From contig CALXWZ010000003.1 of the NCBI GenBank assembly GCA_944392555.1, forward strand, positions 1 to 64,000: a DNA stretch of 64,000 nucleotides. The letters run 5' to 3'. The notes below the pieces were generated by a model. That model had not been told where the DNA came from, searched no databases, and saw nothing but the letters and a program-made list of their open reading frames with translations. Made by a program: the position numbers and the translations under genes. This DNA comes from an uncultured Alphaproteobacteria bacterium (GTDB lineage: Bacteria; Pseudomonadota; Alphaproteobacteria; CAAHEQ01; UBA3637). Shown one piece after another: positions 1-8,517 of this stretch. How positions within the stretch are numbered: position 1 is the stretch's first letter; every line of letters begins with the position of its first letter.

Positions 1-336
1 TGCACGAAAGATCATAAATGTTGCCCCGAATGCACGTGTGGCGACTCTTGCACTTGCACGAAAGATCATAAATGTTGCCCCGAATGCACGTGTGGCGACT
101 CCTGCTCTTGCACGAAAGATCATAAATGTTGCTCCGAATGCACGTGTGGCGACTCCTGCACATGCACGAAAGATCATAAATGTTGCCCCGAATGCACGTG
201 TGGCGATTCCTGCACATGCACGAAAGATCATAAATGTTGCCCCGAATGCACGTGTGGCGACTCTTGCTCTTGCACGAAAGATCATAAATGTTGCCCCGAA
301 TGCACGTGTGGCGATTCCTGCACTTGCACGAAATAA
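1..336 (+). CDS. C-terminal part of a cysteine-rich tandem-repeat protein (metallothionein-like), 5' end outside window
   Basis: The frame is open from base 1 to TAA at 334-336 and has no start codon in the window, so this is the 3' part of a longer gene. It encodes six full copies of an 18-residue unit (54 bp; starts at 1, 55, 109, 163, 217, 271) reading roughly CTKDHKCCPECTCGDSCT, then a stub. Each unit has six Cys in CC, CxxC and CxC spacing plus one His, a strong thiol metal-binding pattern; copy 3 has Ser for Pro. The next gene, a CDF metal exporter, starts 47 bp downstream, so a metal-chelating role is likely. Metallothionein-like is a description, not a family match. An overlapping open frame starting at 38 is a shadow. 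Confidence 0.75.
   Translation, partial: CTKDHKCCPECTCGDSCTCTKDHKCCPECTCGDSCSCTKDHKCCSECTCGDSCTCTKDHKCCPECTCGDSCTCTKDHKCCPECTCGDSCSCTKDHKCCPECTCGDSCTCTK
1..336 (+). repeat. 54-bp tandem repeat, six copies
   Basis: In-frame 54-bp direct repeats with few substitutions (mainly Ser/Thr codons at the junctions and one Pro-to-Ser change). The array runs off the left edge, so total copy number is unknown. Near identity suggests recent expansion or homogenisation. Confidence 0.95.
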
Positions 337-383
337 CACCGTATTCCTATTCACTGAACTATTTTGAAAACGGAGCGAATTAA

Positions 384-1307
384 ATGTCCAAGAATTTACA
401 TCATCATGAAACGTATGCCGGTTTATTGCACCTACATGAACATCATCATGAAGTCAGCCCAAAAACAATTCGTTATTTAATAATTTCTTTCATTATTAAC
501 ATGCTGTTAAGTGTGGTTGAAATTGTATCGGGCGTCATTGCGGGAAGTGTAGCGTTAATCGGAGACGCACTTCATAATACAGGCGATGCTTTTTCCATTT
601 TAATTGCCATTATCGCTTACAAAATCGGACACAAAAAAGCCGATTCACGTTATACTTACGGTTTCAAGCGAGCCGAAGTTATCGGCGGATTCGTCAATCT
701 GATTTTACTTTTTATCTCGGGCATTTACCTGATAACGGAAGGCATTTCAAAACTAATTTCCCCCGAAGCGATTGACGGACGCATTATTATCTGGGTCTCC
801 GTATTGGCACTTATCATTGACGGAGCAACCGCACGTCTTTCGCACCGCGATTCCGCACACAGCAGTAATATGAAAATGCTGTTTTTGCACAACCTCGCCG
901 ATGCTCTCGGTTCGTTGGGGGTAATCATCTCGGGGTTATGCGTCTTATATTTCGGCTGGGTGTTTGTAGATGGCATTGTTGCGTTGTTAATTGCCGGCTA
1001 CATGCTGGTTCAATCAGTTGCTGCTTTCCCAAAATTCGTGCGGATACTGATGAATGCCGTGCCGGATCATATTGATTTCTCGTCTGTTCAAAAAGCCATT
1101 GAATCAACACCCGGAATCCGCAATGTGCATCATATTCATCTATGGGCCATCGATGAAGAAACGGTTGCGCTGGAATGTCATTTAATTGCCGATAATCCGC
1201 AATGCGTGCAACACGTGCGCCAAACACTCGGCGAACAATTCGGCATTATGCATTGCAATATTCAAACGGAAACCGAGCAAGAAAAATGCCCGGCGTGTCA
1301 TCTTTAA
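384..1307 (+). CDS. CDF-family divalent metal exporter, CzcD/DmeF-like, His-rich N-terminus
   Basis: A 307-residue cation diffusion facilitator, expected to export Zn, Co or Ni from the cytoplasm by proton antiport. The cytoplasmic N-terminus is His-rich (HHHE, HLHEHHHE). Six membrane segments follow (about residues 28-215). The transport-site motifs are both HxxxD: ALHNTGD in TM2 and LHNLADA in TM5, the arrangement usual in Zn-type CDFs. The C-terminal domain (about 220-295) has HHIHLWAID and ends in CPACHL, a possible extra metal site. A GGAG lies 8 nt before the ATG. It sits between a Cys-repeat gene and a CsoR/RcnR-family regulator; the pairing resembles the DmeR-DmeF systems of Rhizobium and Agrobacterium. 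Substrate metal is not decidable from sequence. Confidence 0.9.
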   Translation: MSKNLHHHETYAGLLHLHEHHHEVSPKTIRYLIISFIINMLLSVVEIVSGVIAGSVALIGDALHNTGDAFSILIAIIAYKIGHKKADSRYTYGFKRAEVIGGFVNLILLFISGIYLITEGISKLISPEAIDGRIIIWVSVLALIIDGATARLSHRDSAHSSNMKMLFLHNLADALGSLGVIISGLCVLYFGWVFVDGIVALLIAGYMLVQSVAAFPKFVRILMNAVPDHIDFSSVQKAIESTPGIRNVHHIHLWAIDEETVALECHLIADNPQCVQHVRQTLGEQFGIMHCNIQTETEQEKCPACHL

Positions 1308-1322
1308 AAAAGGAGGTATATA

Positions 1323-1595
1323 ATGGAAAAGCATCCCGACCACACGGAAAATTTACCGCGACTCGCATGCGTTGCCGGACAAATTGAAGGCATCAAAAAA
1401 ATGATACAAGAAGGGCGCTATTGCACGGATATATTAACACAAATTCGGGCTGTCCGCTCGGCTATGAAAGCGATTGAAACCAATATATTGGAAAAACATT
1501 TGCAATCCTGTGTTGCTGAATCGTTTCGTTCCGATACCGATAAAGCAAAAAAAATTGAAGAGTTAAAAATGCTGTTTACCAAGTATAATGACTAA
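1323..1595 (+). CDS. CsoR/RcnR/FrmR-family metal-sensing repressor
   Basis: A 90-residue all-helical regulator of the DUF156 family, preceded by a perfect AGGAGG (1311-1316). The family's ligand set is visible: Cys34 in GRYC, His59 in KHL and Cys63 in QSCV, with His4 and His7 near the N-terminus. C-H-C matches CsoR (Cu) and InrS (Ni); RcnR has His at the last position. These proteins repress their operon until metal binds. It is the last gene of the CDF operon, 15 bp behind the exporter, so it probably controls that operon; the promoter and operator lie left of the window. Confidence 0.88.
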   Translation: MEKHPDHTENLPRLACVAGQIEGIKKMIQEGRYCTDILTQIRAVRSAMKAIETNILEKHLQSCVAESFRSDTDKAKKIEELKMLFTKYND

Positions 1596-1633
1596 CCTTT
1601 TGCAAAAAAATAAATTGGAAGAACGTTTTTCTA

Positions 1634-1662
1634 TTGACATTTTCTTTGAATCGTTCATAAAT
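1634..1662 (+). promoter_or_regulatory. sigma70-type promoter for the small lipoprotein gene
   Basis: TTGACA (1634-1639), 17-bp spacer, ATAAAT (1657-1662), about 40 bp before the ATG at 1704. Confidence 0.7.
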
Positions 1663-1703
1663 TTAAAAAGCAGAGGGACAACTTTTAGTAAAGGGACATA
1701 ATT

Positions 1704-1904
1704 ATGAAAAAATTATCATTTTTAACACTTGCTTTTTCAATGATTTTGGTTGCCGGTTGCGCCCAAAAAGCAGAACAACCCGCACCGCGCACACAAACAA
1801 TCTATGTCTATCCGGCGCAGAGCCAAGAAACCAAAACACCGGATCAATGGACGGATTATAAACCTTACAAAGCACCGTGCGCCAAAAAATCGCAATCAAA
1901 ATAA
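1704..1904 (+). CDS. small lipoprotein, function unknown
   Basis: A 66-residue protein with a textbook lipoprotein signal: MKK, a hydrophobic stretch and the lipobox LVAGC, lipidated Cys at about residue 19. The mature part is a short Pro/Gln/Lys-rich tail (about 47 residues) with no recognisable domain, so it may be a spacer, a peptidoglycan contact or an envelope component. It has its own promoter at 1634 and its own terminator at 1925, so it is monocistronic. The overlapping frame at 1750 is a shadow. Confidence 0.8.
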   Translation: MKKLSFLTLAFSMILVAGCAQKAEQPAPRTQTIYVYPAQSQETKTPDQWTDYKPYKAPCAKKSQSK

Positions 1905-1924
1905 TTTGTTGAGGTATCTTTTTA

Positions 1925-1959
1925 AAAAAGCATTTCGCGCAAACGAAGTGCTTTTTTTT
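1925..1959 (+). terminator. rho-independent terminator
   Basis: Stem 1925-1937 with 1944-1955 (one G-U pair), loop of about six bases, then a run of T. It closes the lipoprotein gene. Confidence 0.8.
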
Positions 1960-1960
1960 G

Positions 1961-1989
1961 TTGAAAACATAGTTTGAAGGGCATATACT
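1961..1989 (+). promoter_or_regulatory. promoter for the secreted YwqK-like gene
   Basis: TTGAAA (1961-1966), 17-bp spacer, TATACT (1984-1989), about 40 bp before the ATG at 2028. It shows that an upstream ATG at 1974 lies inside the promoter and is not the start. Confidence 0.7.
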
Positions 1990-2027
1990 CAACCTATACC
2001 ATTAACAAAAACGAAAGGGCTTTAAAT

Positions 2028-3116
2028 ATGAAAAAAATATGGATTCCATTGATGCTTATCGGAACAATGTTGACAACGAACATGGCTTTTGCAACGGATT
2101 ATTCTGCGGATAAAATAGAAAAGAAAGGCGATATTTTCTATGTAAAAGAAACGGGGAAACCCTTAACGGGCACACTGATTCGCACGTATCCGAACGGAAA
2201 GAAATTGGCAGAGAGTGTTTTTGTTGAGGGTATTTTAAACGGCGAATCCCGCGCGTTCGGTGAAAACGGCAAGTTGGCCCATACCGTTGAATTTAAAAAT
2301 AATATGAAAGACGGTGCTTACAAACAATACGATGAAAAAGGTGTTTTAAGAGCCGAAGTTTCCTTCAAGAATGATAAACTGGACGGACCGTTTACGGTTT
2401 ATTATCCGTCGCAAAAAATACAGCTACGTGAAACGTATCAAAACGGAGCCTTAAACGGAAAACGTATTGAGTATTACGAAAGCGGACAAATCAAATCAAA
2501 AACGAATTTTAAGCAAAATTTACTGGATGGAACGGTTGAAGAATTCAGTGCCGACGGGAAGCAACAATCAATCATAACCTTTGTAAACGGAAAACGCAAC
2601 GGTGTTGCCAAGGCATTTTACCCGAACGGAAAGCCATTATTTGAAATGCACTTTAAAAATAATCAGTTGGACGGCGATAATTTGAAGTATGACGAAACAG
2701 GTAAAATCGTTGAAAAGCGCGTTTATAAAGAAGGCAAAGCCATCAGCGGATTTACAACGGTTGACGGGAAAGAAACACCGTTAACAGCCGAACAACTGGA
2801 TGAATTAAATTCCAAAGCGATTTTACATACACCGGCAAATACGTATAAAAAAGATAACTTACTTTATGATACAGCGAGCAAAAAATTGGTATCCGGCATT
2901 TTTCGTGTAACGGATAAAAACGGTAAAATTCAAGAAGAATATGAATTTTTAAACGGTCGTCCACACGGCGCGGCACAGATATTTGATACAAACGGGCGGT
3001 TGACGCAACAAACCTTTTTTGATAAAGGGGTGAAAATCGGCTATCGAATGATGGATGAAAGCGGACGCGTCATCAAAACGTGTCGCTTGACAAACGGGAA
3101 AGAAATTTGCCAATAA
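2028..3116 (+). CDS. secreted YwqK/MORN_2-type repeat protein
   Basis: A 362-residue protein with a Sec signal peptide (MKKIWIPL..., cleavage near AFA-TD). The body is a run of about ten degenerate 23-residue MORN_2/YwqK-type repeats with the pattern NGKxxxE..F.NG..dG....Y...G (for example LNGKRIEYYESGQIKS). A non-repeat insert lies at about residues 240-280. Start chosen at 2028: it carries the signal peptide and has an AAAGGG before it. YwqK-family proteins are often labelled antitoxin components, but that function is poorly supported; a periplasmic or surface beta-sheet scaffold is more likely. A second secreted protein in the window (60652-62340) has related repeats. Confidence 0.82.
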   Translation: MKKIWIPLMLIGTMLTTNMAFATDYSADKIEKKGDIFYVKETGKPLTGTLIRTYPNGKKLAESVFVEGILNGESRAFGENGKLAHTVEFKNNMKDGAYKQYDEKGVLRAEVSFKNDKLDGPFTVYYPSQKIQLRETYQNGALNGKRIEYYESGQIKSKTNFKQNLLDGTVEEFSADGKQQSIITFVNGKRNGVAKAFYPNGKPLFEMHFKNNQLDGDNLKYDETGKIVEKRVYKEGKAISGFTTVDGKETPLTAEQLDELNSKAILHTPANTYKKDNLLYDTASKKLVSGIFRVTDKNGKIQEEYEFLNGRPHGAAQIFDTNGRLTQQTFFDKGVKIGYRMMDESGRVIKTCRLTNGKEICQ

Positions 3117-3160
3117 GTCAGGTTGATTTTTGCCTGTTCATCTAACCGAAAAACAAATAA

Positions 3161-3189
3161 AAAAAGTCCGCAAACCAGCGGACTTTTTT
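3161..3189. terminator. bidirectional terminator between convergent genes
   Basis: Perfect 11-bp stem (3161-3171 with 3179-3189) flanked by A-run and T-run, between genes ending at 3116 (+) and 3208 (-). Confidence 0.85.
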
Positions 3190-3207
3190 AACACCCGCCT
3201 CAAAACC

Positions 3208-3558
3208 TTATTCGCAAGATTTTTGAGTTCCCGATTGGCATTGTGAAGATTGCGCATTACACCCTTGCGCCTTGTGAGCAGAGCAAGACTGCGTATTTTC
3301 GCCTTGCGAGGCATTACCCGAGCATGATTGGGTGCTATTTTGATTTTGCGCATTGTTTTGAGCACAATTTTGATGTTCTTTTTGTTCTTTTTTGGCTTCC
3401 CATTGATGAGCAGCCTCTTTGGCTTTATCCCATGCTTTACCTGTTCCGCTTTTAGTTGCTTCCCAAGCATCCTCAACGGCGTCTTTTGTTTTTTCCCAAA
3501 CCGTATTATTTGTATTTTTCTGTGCATTGGTATTTGTTGTATTATTTGTATGAAGCAT
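3208..3558 (-). CDS. low-complexity LEA-like protein with Cys/Gln/Ser-rich tail
   Basis: 116 residues, no signal peptide, preceded by AAGGAGAA. Residues 20-60 form an amphipathic Lys/Glu/Ala-rich stretch (WEKTKDAVEDAWEATKSG, then KAWDKAKEAAHQW) of the 11-residue type seen in LEA-like and CsbD-like stress proteins. Residues 61-116 are Gln/Asn/Ser-rich with seven Cys in repeated QSC, QNC and GC contexts, most of them isolated. It is probably disordered and perhaps stress related. A larger overlapping minus-strand frame (3138-3650) is a basic low-complexity shadow. The coding call rests on the good ribosome site, the terminator and the ordered composition. Confidence 0.6.
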   Translation of the reverse strand: MLHTNNTTNTNAQKNTNNTVWEKTKDAVEDAWEATKSGTGKAWDKAKEAAHQWEAKKEQKEHQNCAQNNAQNQNSTQSCSGNASQGENTQSCSAHKAQGCNAQSSQCQSGTQKSCE

Positions 3559-4039
3559 TGTGTTCTCCTTATCAAGTTATATAGATTATGTATGCGCGTA
3601 TCAAAATGAGAAAATGGCTGATTATTGCCTTTTTTCTGCTCACGATACATGCACGACTTTCCGAAACAAATCTACCATTCTGATGTTATCGGACACTTAT
3701 CAAATAAGAAGACAATTTCGCATTTTAAATAATCCATTCGGCTATCTCACATAAAGGAAGAGCTTTCAGCGAGCGGGAAACGGGCAAAAGCATATAAGAG
3801 TGTTTAACGTAGGATTGTTATTATCAATATTCTGCACAAAAATTGGCGGGACAAGTGATAATTTGAGCCATAATTTATTACAAAAGCACACACTGATACA
3901 CATTTTTATTCACCGCACAATCCCACACCGCCCACGAACAAGAAGTGATGTTCACAGGCGGAGTGAAAGTTGTGCAAAAAAACACGCTGTTATTTTCATA
4001 AACAGCGTGTTTTCTTTGTTTCCCTAACAGAACAACAAC
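3559..4039. other. 480-bp intergenic stretch with possible gene remnants
   Basis: No intact gene is seen. A 25-codon plus-strand frame at 3606-3683 begins like a signal peptide (MRKWLIIAFFLLT) but stops at once. Another short frame, about 3897-4001, reads YTFLFTAQSHTAHEQEVMF and then TGGVKVVQKNTLLFS before TAA; it has no start and could be a decayed LptA/LptC-like piece. Neither has a ribosome site. Confidence 0.3.
3979..4013 (-). terminator. terminator of the ppiD gene
   Basis: Perfect 13-bp inverted repeat (3979-3991 with 4001-4013) with an A-run on its left, which is a T-run on the minus strand, 26 bp past the ppiD stop. Confidence 0.8.
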
Positions 4040-5950
4040 CTAATCTTGCCCCTTGTATCCCTTGATGATGTTTTCTATCACCGGTGCATTTAATTCAACA
4101 CCAATTCTTTGGATATAGCTTTGCATTGTTTCTTGATTCAATGCCGTGCCGACGGATTGCTTCGTTCCCTCTTTTTCAAGTTCTATTGCTTGACCTTCGC
4201 CCGCCAAATTCGGCTTCTTAATTTGACGAACAACCACTATCGCAACACCGCTTTCCAACGGAATACTTTGCGCATTCTCAACTCCTGCCTCTTGCGCAAA
4301 AACCGTATTGACCGCTTCCGTTAATTCCGGCACAACGTTCGTGCGCACCATATCTTTCTTTTGAATCACTTCAAATGTGCCTTTTTGCGTGGCAAGCGTC
4401 TTGAAATCAACACCCTCTTTGGCTTTCTGCGTTAATTCTTTCACAATATCGGGGAACAGTTTTGTTTGTTGCTCTTTCACCCATAAATCTTGAATTTCAT
4501 CACGCACACTTTTTAATTCTTTCGGCGCAACCGGTGTAATTTCTTTCACTTCGGCAATTAAATAACCATCGTTATTTTGAATTAACCCCGATACATCTCC
4601 TTTCTTTAAAATAAAGATATTTTGCAATAATTCTTGATTGAAATACTCGGCAGGCATTTCCACTCCCGTTGCCAATTTACCGGCTATATCCGTTTGTTCA
4701 ATCAATATGCTCGGAATGTTGAGCTGTTTCGTGGCCGTTGCTAAATCCGTACCGGCACCTAAAATATCCTCTAACTGACGCGCCAAATCTTCTAACGCTC
4801 CATAGGCCTTATCTAATGCCAACGTTTTGCGGATTTCTTGTTTCACCGTTTTTTCCGGTGTTATTTCGGCCGGTTTAATCTCTTTTACCCACAAAATATG
4901 CCAACCGACATTGGATTGTATCGGCCCGACAATATCACCTTTTTTCGCTTTAAAAACAACGTCTGCCAATTCTTCCATCAACTGATTTTTTGCCGTATAC
5001 CCAAAATAGGTATCTTTTGCCGTTTGTCCAACTTCTTCGGTTGCCGTTTTTTCAAAGTTTTGAGGCGTTACTTTCGCTTTTACTTTATTTGCCTCTTCTG
5101 CCGTTTTAAAGAACATTTGGTATAATTCCCGCTCCTCGGGTTTATTATATCTTTCTTTTTGCTCCTCATAGACGGCTTCAATATCCGCGTCATCAATCTG
5201 AACACGCTCGGCCATCATTGCGGGCGTGAGCGCCGAAACCAAAATCGTGCGATACTCCGGATTCATAAATTCTTCCGTATAAGCTTCATAATAATCTTGA
5301 ATTTCTTGCTCTGACGGCTTTTGAGCCACACTGACTTGCTCCGGTTGCAAATAAAGCACATCAATATCTCTTTTTTCATTCTTAAACGAATACGCTGCCT
5401 GCGTTAATGCTTGCGGGGCATAACCCAACCCTTGAACGGAATCCGTTAAATGTTTAAACGCCAGTTCTTTTTTCAGTTGACGCGCCAAACCCGTTTCATC
5501 CATCCCCGATTGCATTAAGTAAGCGTAAAATAAATTCTTATCAAACTTGCCCGTATTATCCCGAAAAATCGGATTGTTTTCCACATATTTTTGAACAGAC
5601 GCATTTGATGCCGTTAAGCCTAAATCTTCACCCAGCTGATATTGCACCGCACCGGCGACTTCTTGTTGCAACACTTGATCCATCAAGCCCATCTCTATGG
5701 CTTTGGATGGGGATAAATACTGCCCACCCATCATTTGACTGATTCGTTTGCGCGTTGTTTCAAATGATTGTTTCACTTGCTCCGGCGAAACACCCGTATC
5801 ACCCACCCGAACAGCATCACTGTTTAAATTGTATGAAAAGATGTTGGATAATCCGCCCAATCCCCAAAATGCCATCATACTTAATGCCAAAATGCCTAAA
5901 ATAATTTTAGCAACCCACGAATTGCCGAGTTTATTAAAAAAAGTAATCAT
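4040..5950 (-). CDS. ppiD: PpiD/SurA-type peptidyl-prolyl isomerase, membrane anchored
   Basis: 636 residues, the usual length of PpiD. One N-terminal membrane anchor (about residues 14-36) is followed by a SurA_N-like chaperone domain (about 40-230), a parvulin (PPIC) domain (about 265-360, with the family's VGWHILWVKEIKPA strand) and a long C-terminal chaperone part with a second degenerate parvulin-like stretch (about 440-475). It assists folding of proteins emerging from the Sec translocon into the periplasm. AAAGGA precedes the ATG. It lies downstream of topA in the same direction with a 77-bp gap. Confidence 0.9.
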   Translation of the reverse strand: MITFFNKLGNSWVAKIILGILALSMMAFWGLGGLSNIFSYNLNSDAVRVGDTGVSPEQVKQSFETTRKRISQMMGGQYLSPSKAIEMGLMDQVLQQEVAGAVQYQLGEDLGLTASNASVQKYVENNPIFRDNTGKFDKNLFYAYLMQSGMDETGLARQLKKELAFKHLTDSVQGLGYAPQALTQAAYSFKNEKRDIDVLYLQPEQVSVAQKPSEQEIQDYYEAYTEEFMNPEYRTILVSALTPAMMAERVQIDDADIEAVYEEQKERYNKPEERELYQMFFKTAEEANKVKAKVTPQNFEKTATEEVGQTAKDTYFGYTAKNQLMEELADVVFKAKKGDIVGPIQSNVGWHILWVKEIKPAEITPEKTVKQEIRKTLALDKAYGALEDLARQLEDILGAGTDLATATKQLNIPSILIEQTDIAGKLATGVEMPAEYFNQELLQNIFILKKGDVSGLIQNNDGYLIAEVKEITPVAPKELKSVRDEIQDLWVKEQQTKLFPDIVKELTQKAKEGVDFKTLATQKGTFEVIQKKDMVRTNVVPELTEAVNTVFAQEAGVENAQSIPLESGVAIVVVRQIKKPNLAGEGQAIELEKEGTKQSVGTALNQETMQSYIQRIGVELNAPVIENIIKGYKGQD

Positions 5951-6027
5951 ACCGATTTTTCCTTTACCGTTAAATTTTATTTATTGTTTTATACCGTAAT
6001 TTGCGTCATTTTGCAAACGCTTTTTCA

Positions 6028-8514
6028 CTATTTCTCGTGCATTTTGTCTTTCAACAAATTGATGGCTTCTTCCAGCGACGGCGCTCCGTTTTGATTCTTG
6101 ACGGATGCCATAATTTTACCGCATTTAACATACGGACCGTATCGCCCCACCTGATACGTAATAACCGTATCGTTCCATTTGCCGATTTCCGTTGCTTTCG
6201 GTTTTTCTTTGGATTGCGATAATAATGTCAACGCGCGCTCTAACGTAACGGTCAACACATCATCTTCCGCCGTTAGCGATTGAAACGTTTTGCCTCGTTT
6301 CACATACGGCCCAAACCGCCCGATACTGGCTTCTATCGGTTCTTTTGTTTTCGGATCATTTCCAAGCAACCGCGGTAATGAAAGTAATTTTAATGCGCTC
6401 TCAATCGTTACGGATTCCGGCTTCATTCCTTTGGGCAATCCCGTGCGTTTGGCTTCCTTCCCCTCACCGACTTGCACATACCAGCCATACGGCCCTTTCT
6501 TTAAGAAAATATCCGTTCCTTGCTCATTTTTACCGAGGCATTTATTTGTCTCCTCCGCCAACGGCAAATTCATGGGTTGCCCGTTTTCATCCAACGGTGG
6601 CGGGGTTAATGAAGCATATTGCTTCGTGTATTTACACTTCGGATAATTGGAGCATCCGATAAAAGCCCCGAATTTGCCGATATGCAACGAAAGTCGCCCC
6701 GTTTTACAATCCGGACAAACGCGCGATTCCTCCGTCGGAAAAATTTGCTTTTCTAACGAGGCTGAAACTTTTTCCAAAATCTCCGTCATATTATTCGGCA
6801 CGGCTTGCACGGTTTTATCAAAATTACCCCAAAACCCACGCAAAACATCTTTCCACTTGGCTTCGCCGTTTGTAATATCATCTAACTTATTTTCCATATT
6901 GGCGGTGTAATCATACTGCACATACTGCGTAAAATAGTTTTGCATAAATGCCGTCACAATCCGTCCGCGATCTTCGGGAATGAATTTCTTGGCAACCAGT
7001 TTCACATATTCCCGTTCCTGCAAAACAGATAAAATCGTGGCGTATGTTGACGGTCGCCCGATACCGAGTTCTTCTAACTTCTTCACCAAACTGGCTTCCG
7101 AAAACCGTGGCGGGGGTTCCGTAAAATGTTGCTCGGATAAAACGGAAATCGTATCTACCCGTTCGCCTTCGTTCATCACGGGCAACAAGCCGTTTTCATC
7201 ATCTTCTTGCTTGGCATCATCAATATCTTCTTTATAAACTTTGATAAATCCCGCAAAAGCAATCGTCTGCCCCGTTGCACGCAGTTGCAATTTTTTATCC
7301 GATGAAATAATATCCGCTGCCACTTTATCCAACAAGGCACTTTCCATCTGGCAAGCCACCGTTCTTTTCCAAATCAATTCATACAACTTCCGTTGATCGG
7401 GCGTTAAATGCGCGCCAATCGATTCCGGCGTGCGCAACACATTGGTGGGACGAATGGCCTCGTGCGCTTCTTGGGCGTTTTTGGAGTTATTTTTATAAAC
7501 GCGCGGTTTATCCGGCAAAAAGTCTTTTCCGTAATCGCGTTCAATCAACGTGCGTGTGGCCGTTATGGCTTCTTGCGATAAAGCAACACTATCCGTTCTC
7601 ATATACGTAATTAAACCGACGGTTTCTCCGCCGATATCCACACCCTCATACAATCCTTGCGCCAACTGCATTGTTTTTTTAGCACCGAATCCTAACTTAC
7701 GCGAGGCTTCTTGTTGCAACGTTGACGTTGTAAATGCCGGTGCCGGATTTCGCTTCGTTTGTTTGCGCTCTACGTTCCCAACGGAAAACACTCCCTGCCG
7801 AACAGCCTCTTCCGCCTGCTTGGCAACCGTTTCATTATTCAAATCAAACTTCGTGAGTTTCTTTCCGTTAAAGTGGGTGAGTTTAGCCGTAAATTTATCG
7901 GCGCGTATCGTTTGCAATTCGGCGCTCACACCCCAATACTCTTCGGGCTTAAACGCCGAAATTTCGTCTTCCCGTTCGCAAATCAATCGTAACGCAACCG
8001 ATTGCACGCGTCCCGCCGATTTCGCCCCCGGCAAATTGCGCCATAATAACGGAGAAATTTTAAACCCGACCAGATAATCCAATGCGCGCCGTGCCAAATA
8101 CGCATCAACCAACTGCATATCAATTTCCCGCGGATTTTTAATTGCTTCCGAAATCGCGCTTTTGGTAATTTCGTGAAACACAACCCGATATACGGGCATT
8201 GTTGCCGGTAATTTTTTCCGCCGTTTGAGTTCCTGAACAACGTGCCAGGCAATGGCTTCTCCTTCGCGGTCAGGGTCGGAAGCCAAATAAAGCGCATCGG
8301 CTTTGGCCAGAGCTTTAACGATTTCACGCACCGTTCTTTCTCCACGTGGCTGAACTTCCCAGTCCATCGCAAAATCTTCCTCGGGACGAACGGAATTATT
8401 TTTGGCCGGCACATCGCAAATATGCCCGAAACTGGCCATCACCAAATAATCTTTCCCGAGATACTTATTGATTGTTTTTGCTTTGGCGGGAGATTCCACA
8501 ATTACCAACTTCAT
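6028..8514 (-). CDS. topA: DNA topoisomerase I (type IA)
   Basis: 828 residues. The Toprim domain opens with MKLVIVESPAKAKTI and holds DPDREGE at 80-86 (Mg site). The catalytic Tyr304 sits in GLITYMRTDS. A four-Cys zinc ribbon lies at about 590-620 (CPDCKTGRL, GCSNYPKC), followed by several topoisomerase I C-terminal repeats of the form GxFGPYVKxG, as in alphaproteobacterial TopA. It relaxes negative supercoils. The ATG is 3 bp after the dprA stop, within the plsY-dprA-topA operon. Confidence 0.97.
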   Translation of the reverse strand: MKLVIVESPAKAKTINKYLGKDYLVMASFGHICDVPAKNNSVRPEEDFAMDWEVQPRGERTVREIVKALAKADALYLASDPDREGEAIAWHVVQELKRRKKLPATMPVYRVVFHEITKSAISEAIKNPREIDMQLVDAYLARRALDYLVGFKISPLLWRNLPGAKSAGRVQSVALRLICEREDEISAFKPEEYWGVSAELQTIRADKFTAKLTHFNGKKLTKFDLNNETVAKQAEEAVRQGVFSVGNVERKQTKRNPAPAFTTSTLQQEASRKLGFGAKKTMQLAQGLYEGVDIGGETVGLITYMRTDSVALSQEAITATRTLIERDYGKDFLPDKPRVYKNNSKNAQEAHEAIRPTNVLRTPESIGAHLTPDQRKLYELIWKRTVACQMESALLDKVAADIISSDKKLQLRATGQTIAFAGFIKVYKEDIDDAKQEDDENGLLPVMNEGERVDTISVLSEQHFTEPPPRFSEASLVKKLEELGIGRPSTYATILSVLQEREYVKLVAKKFIPEDRGRIVTAFMQNYFTQYVQYDYTANMENKLDDITNGEAKWKDVLRGFWGNFDKTVQAVPNNMTEILEKVSASLEKQIFPTEESRVCPDCKTGRLSLHIGKFGAFIGCSNYPKCKYTKQYASLTPPPLDENGQPMNLPLAEETNKCLGKNEQGTDIFLKKGPYGWYVQVGEGKEAKRTGLPKGMKPESVTIESALKLLSLPRLLGNDPKTKEPIEASIGRFGPYVKRGKTFQSLTAEDDVLTVTLERALTLLSQSKEKPKATEIGKWNDTVITYQVGRYGPYVKCGKIMASVKNQNGAPSLEEAINLLKDKMHEK

Positions 8515-8517
8515 TTC

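Noticed and set aside
38..367. 109-residue frame over the 54-bp repeats (MATLALARKIIN...)
   Set aside because: It is a frame shadow of the Cys-rich repeat frame, whose stop, composition and operon context are far more convincing.
3138..3650. 170-residue minus-strand frame
   Set aside because: Basic low-complexity shadow overlapping 3208-3558; poor ribosome site and it runs through the terminator.
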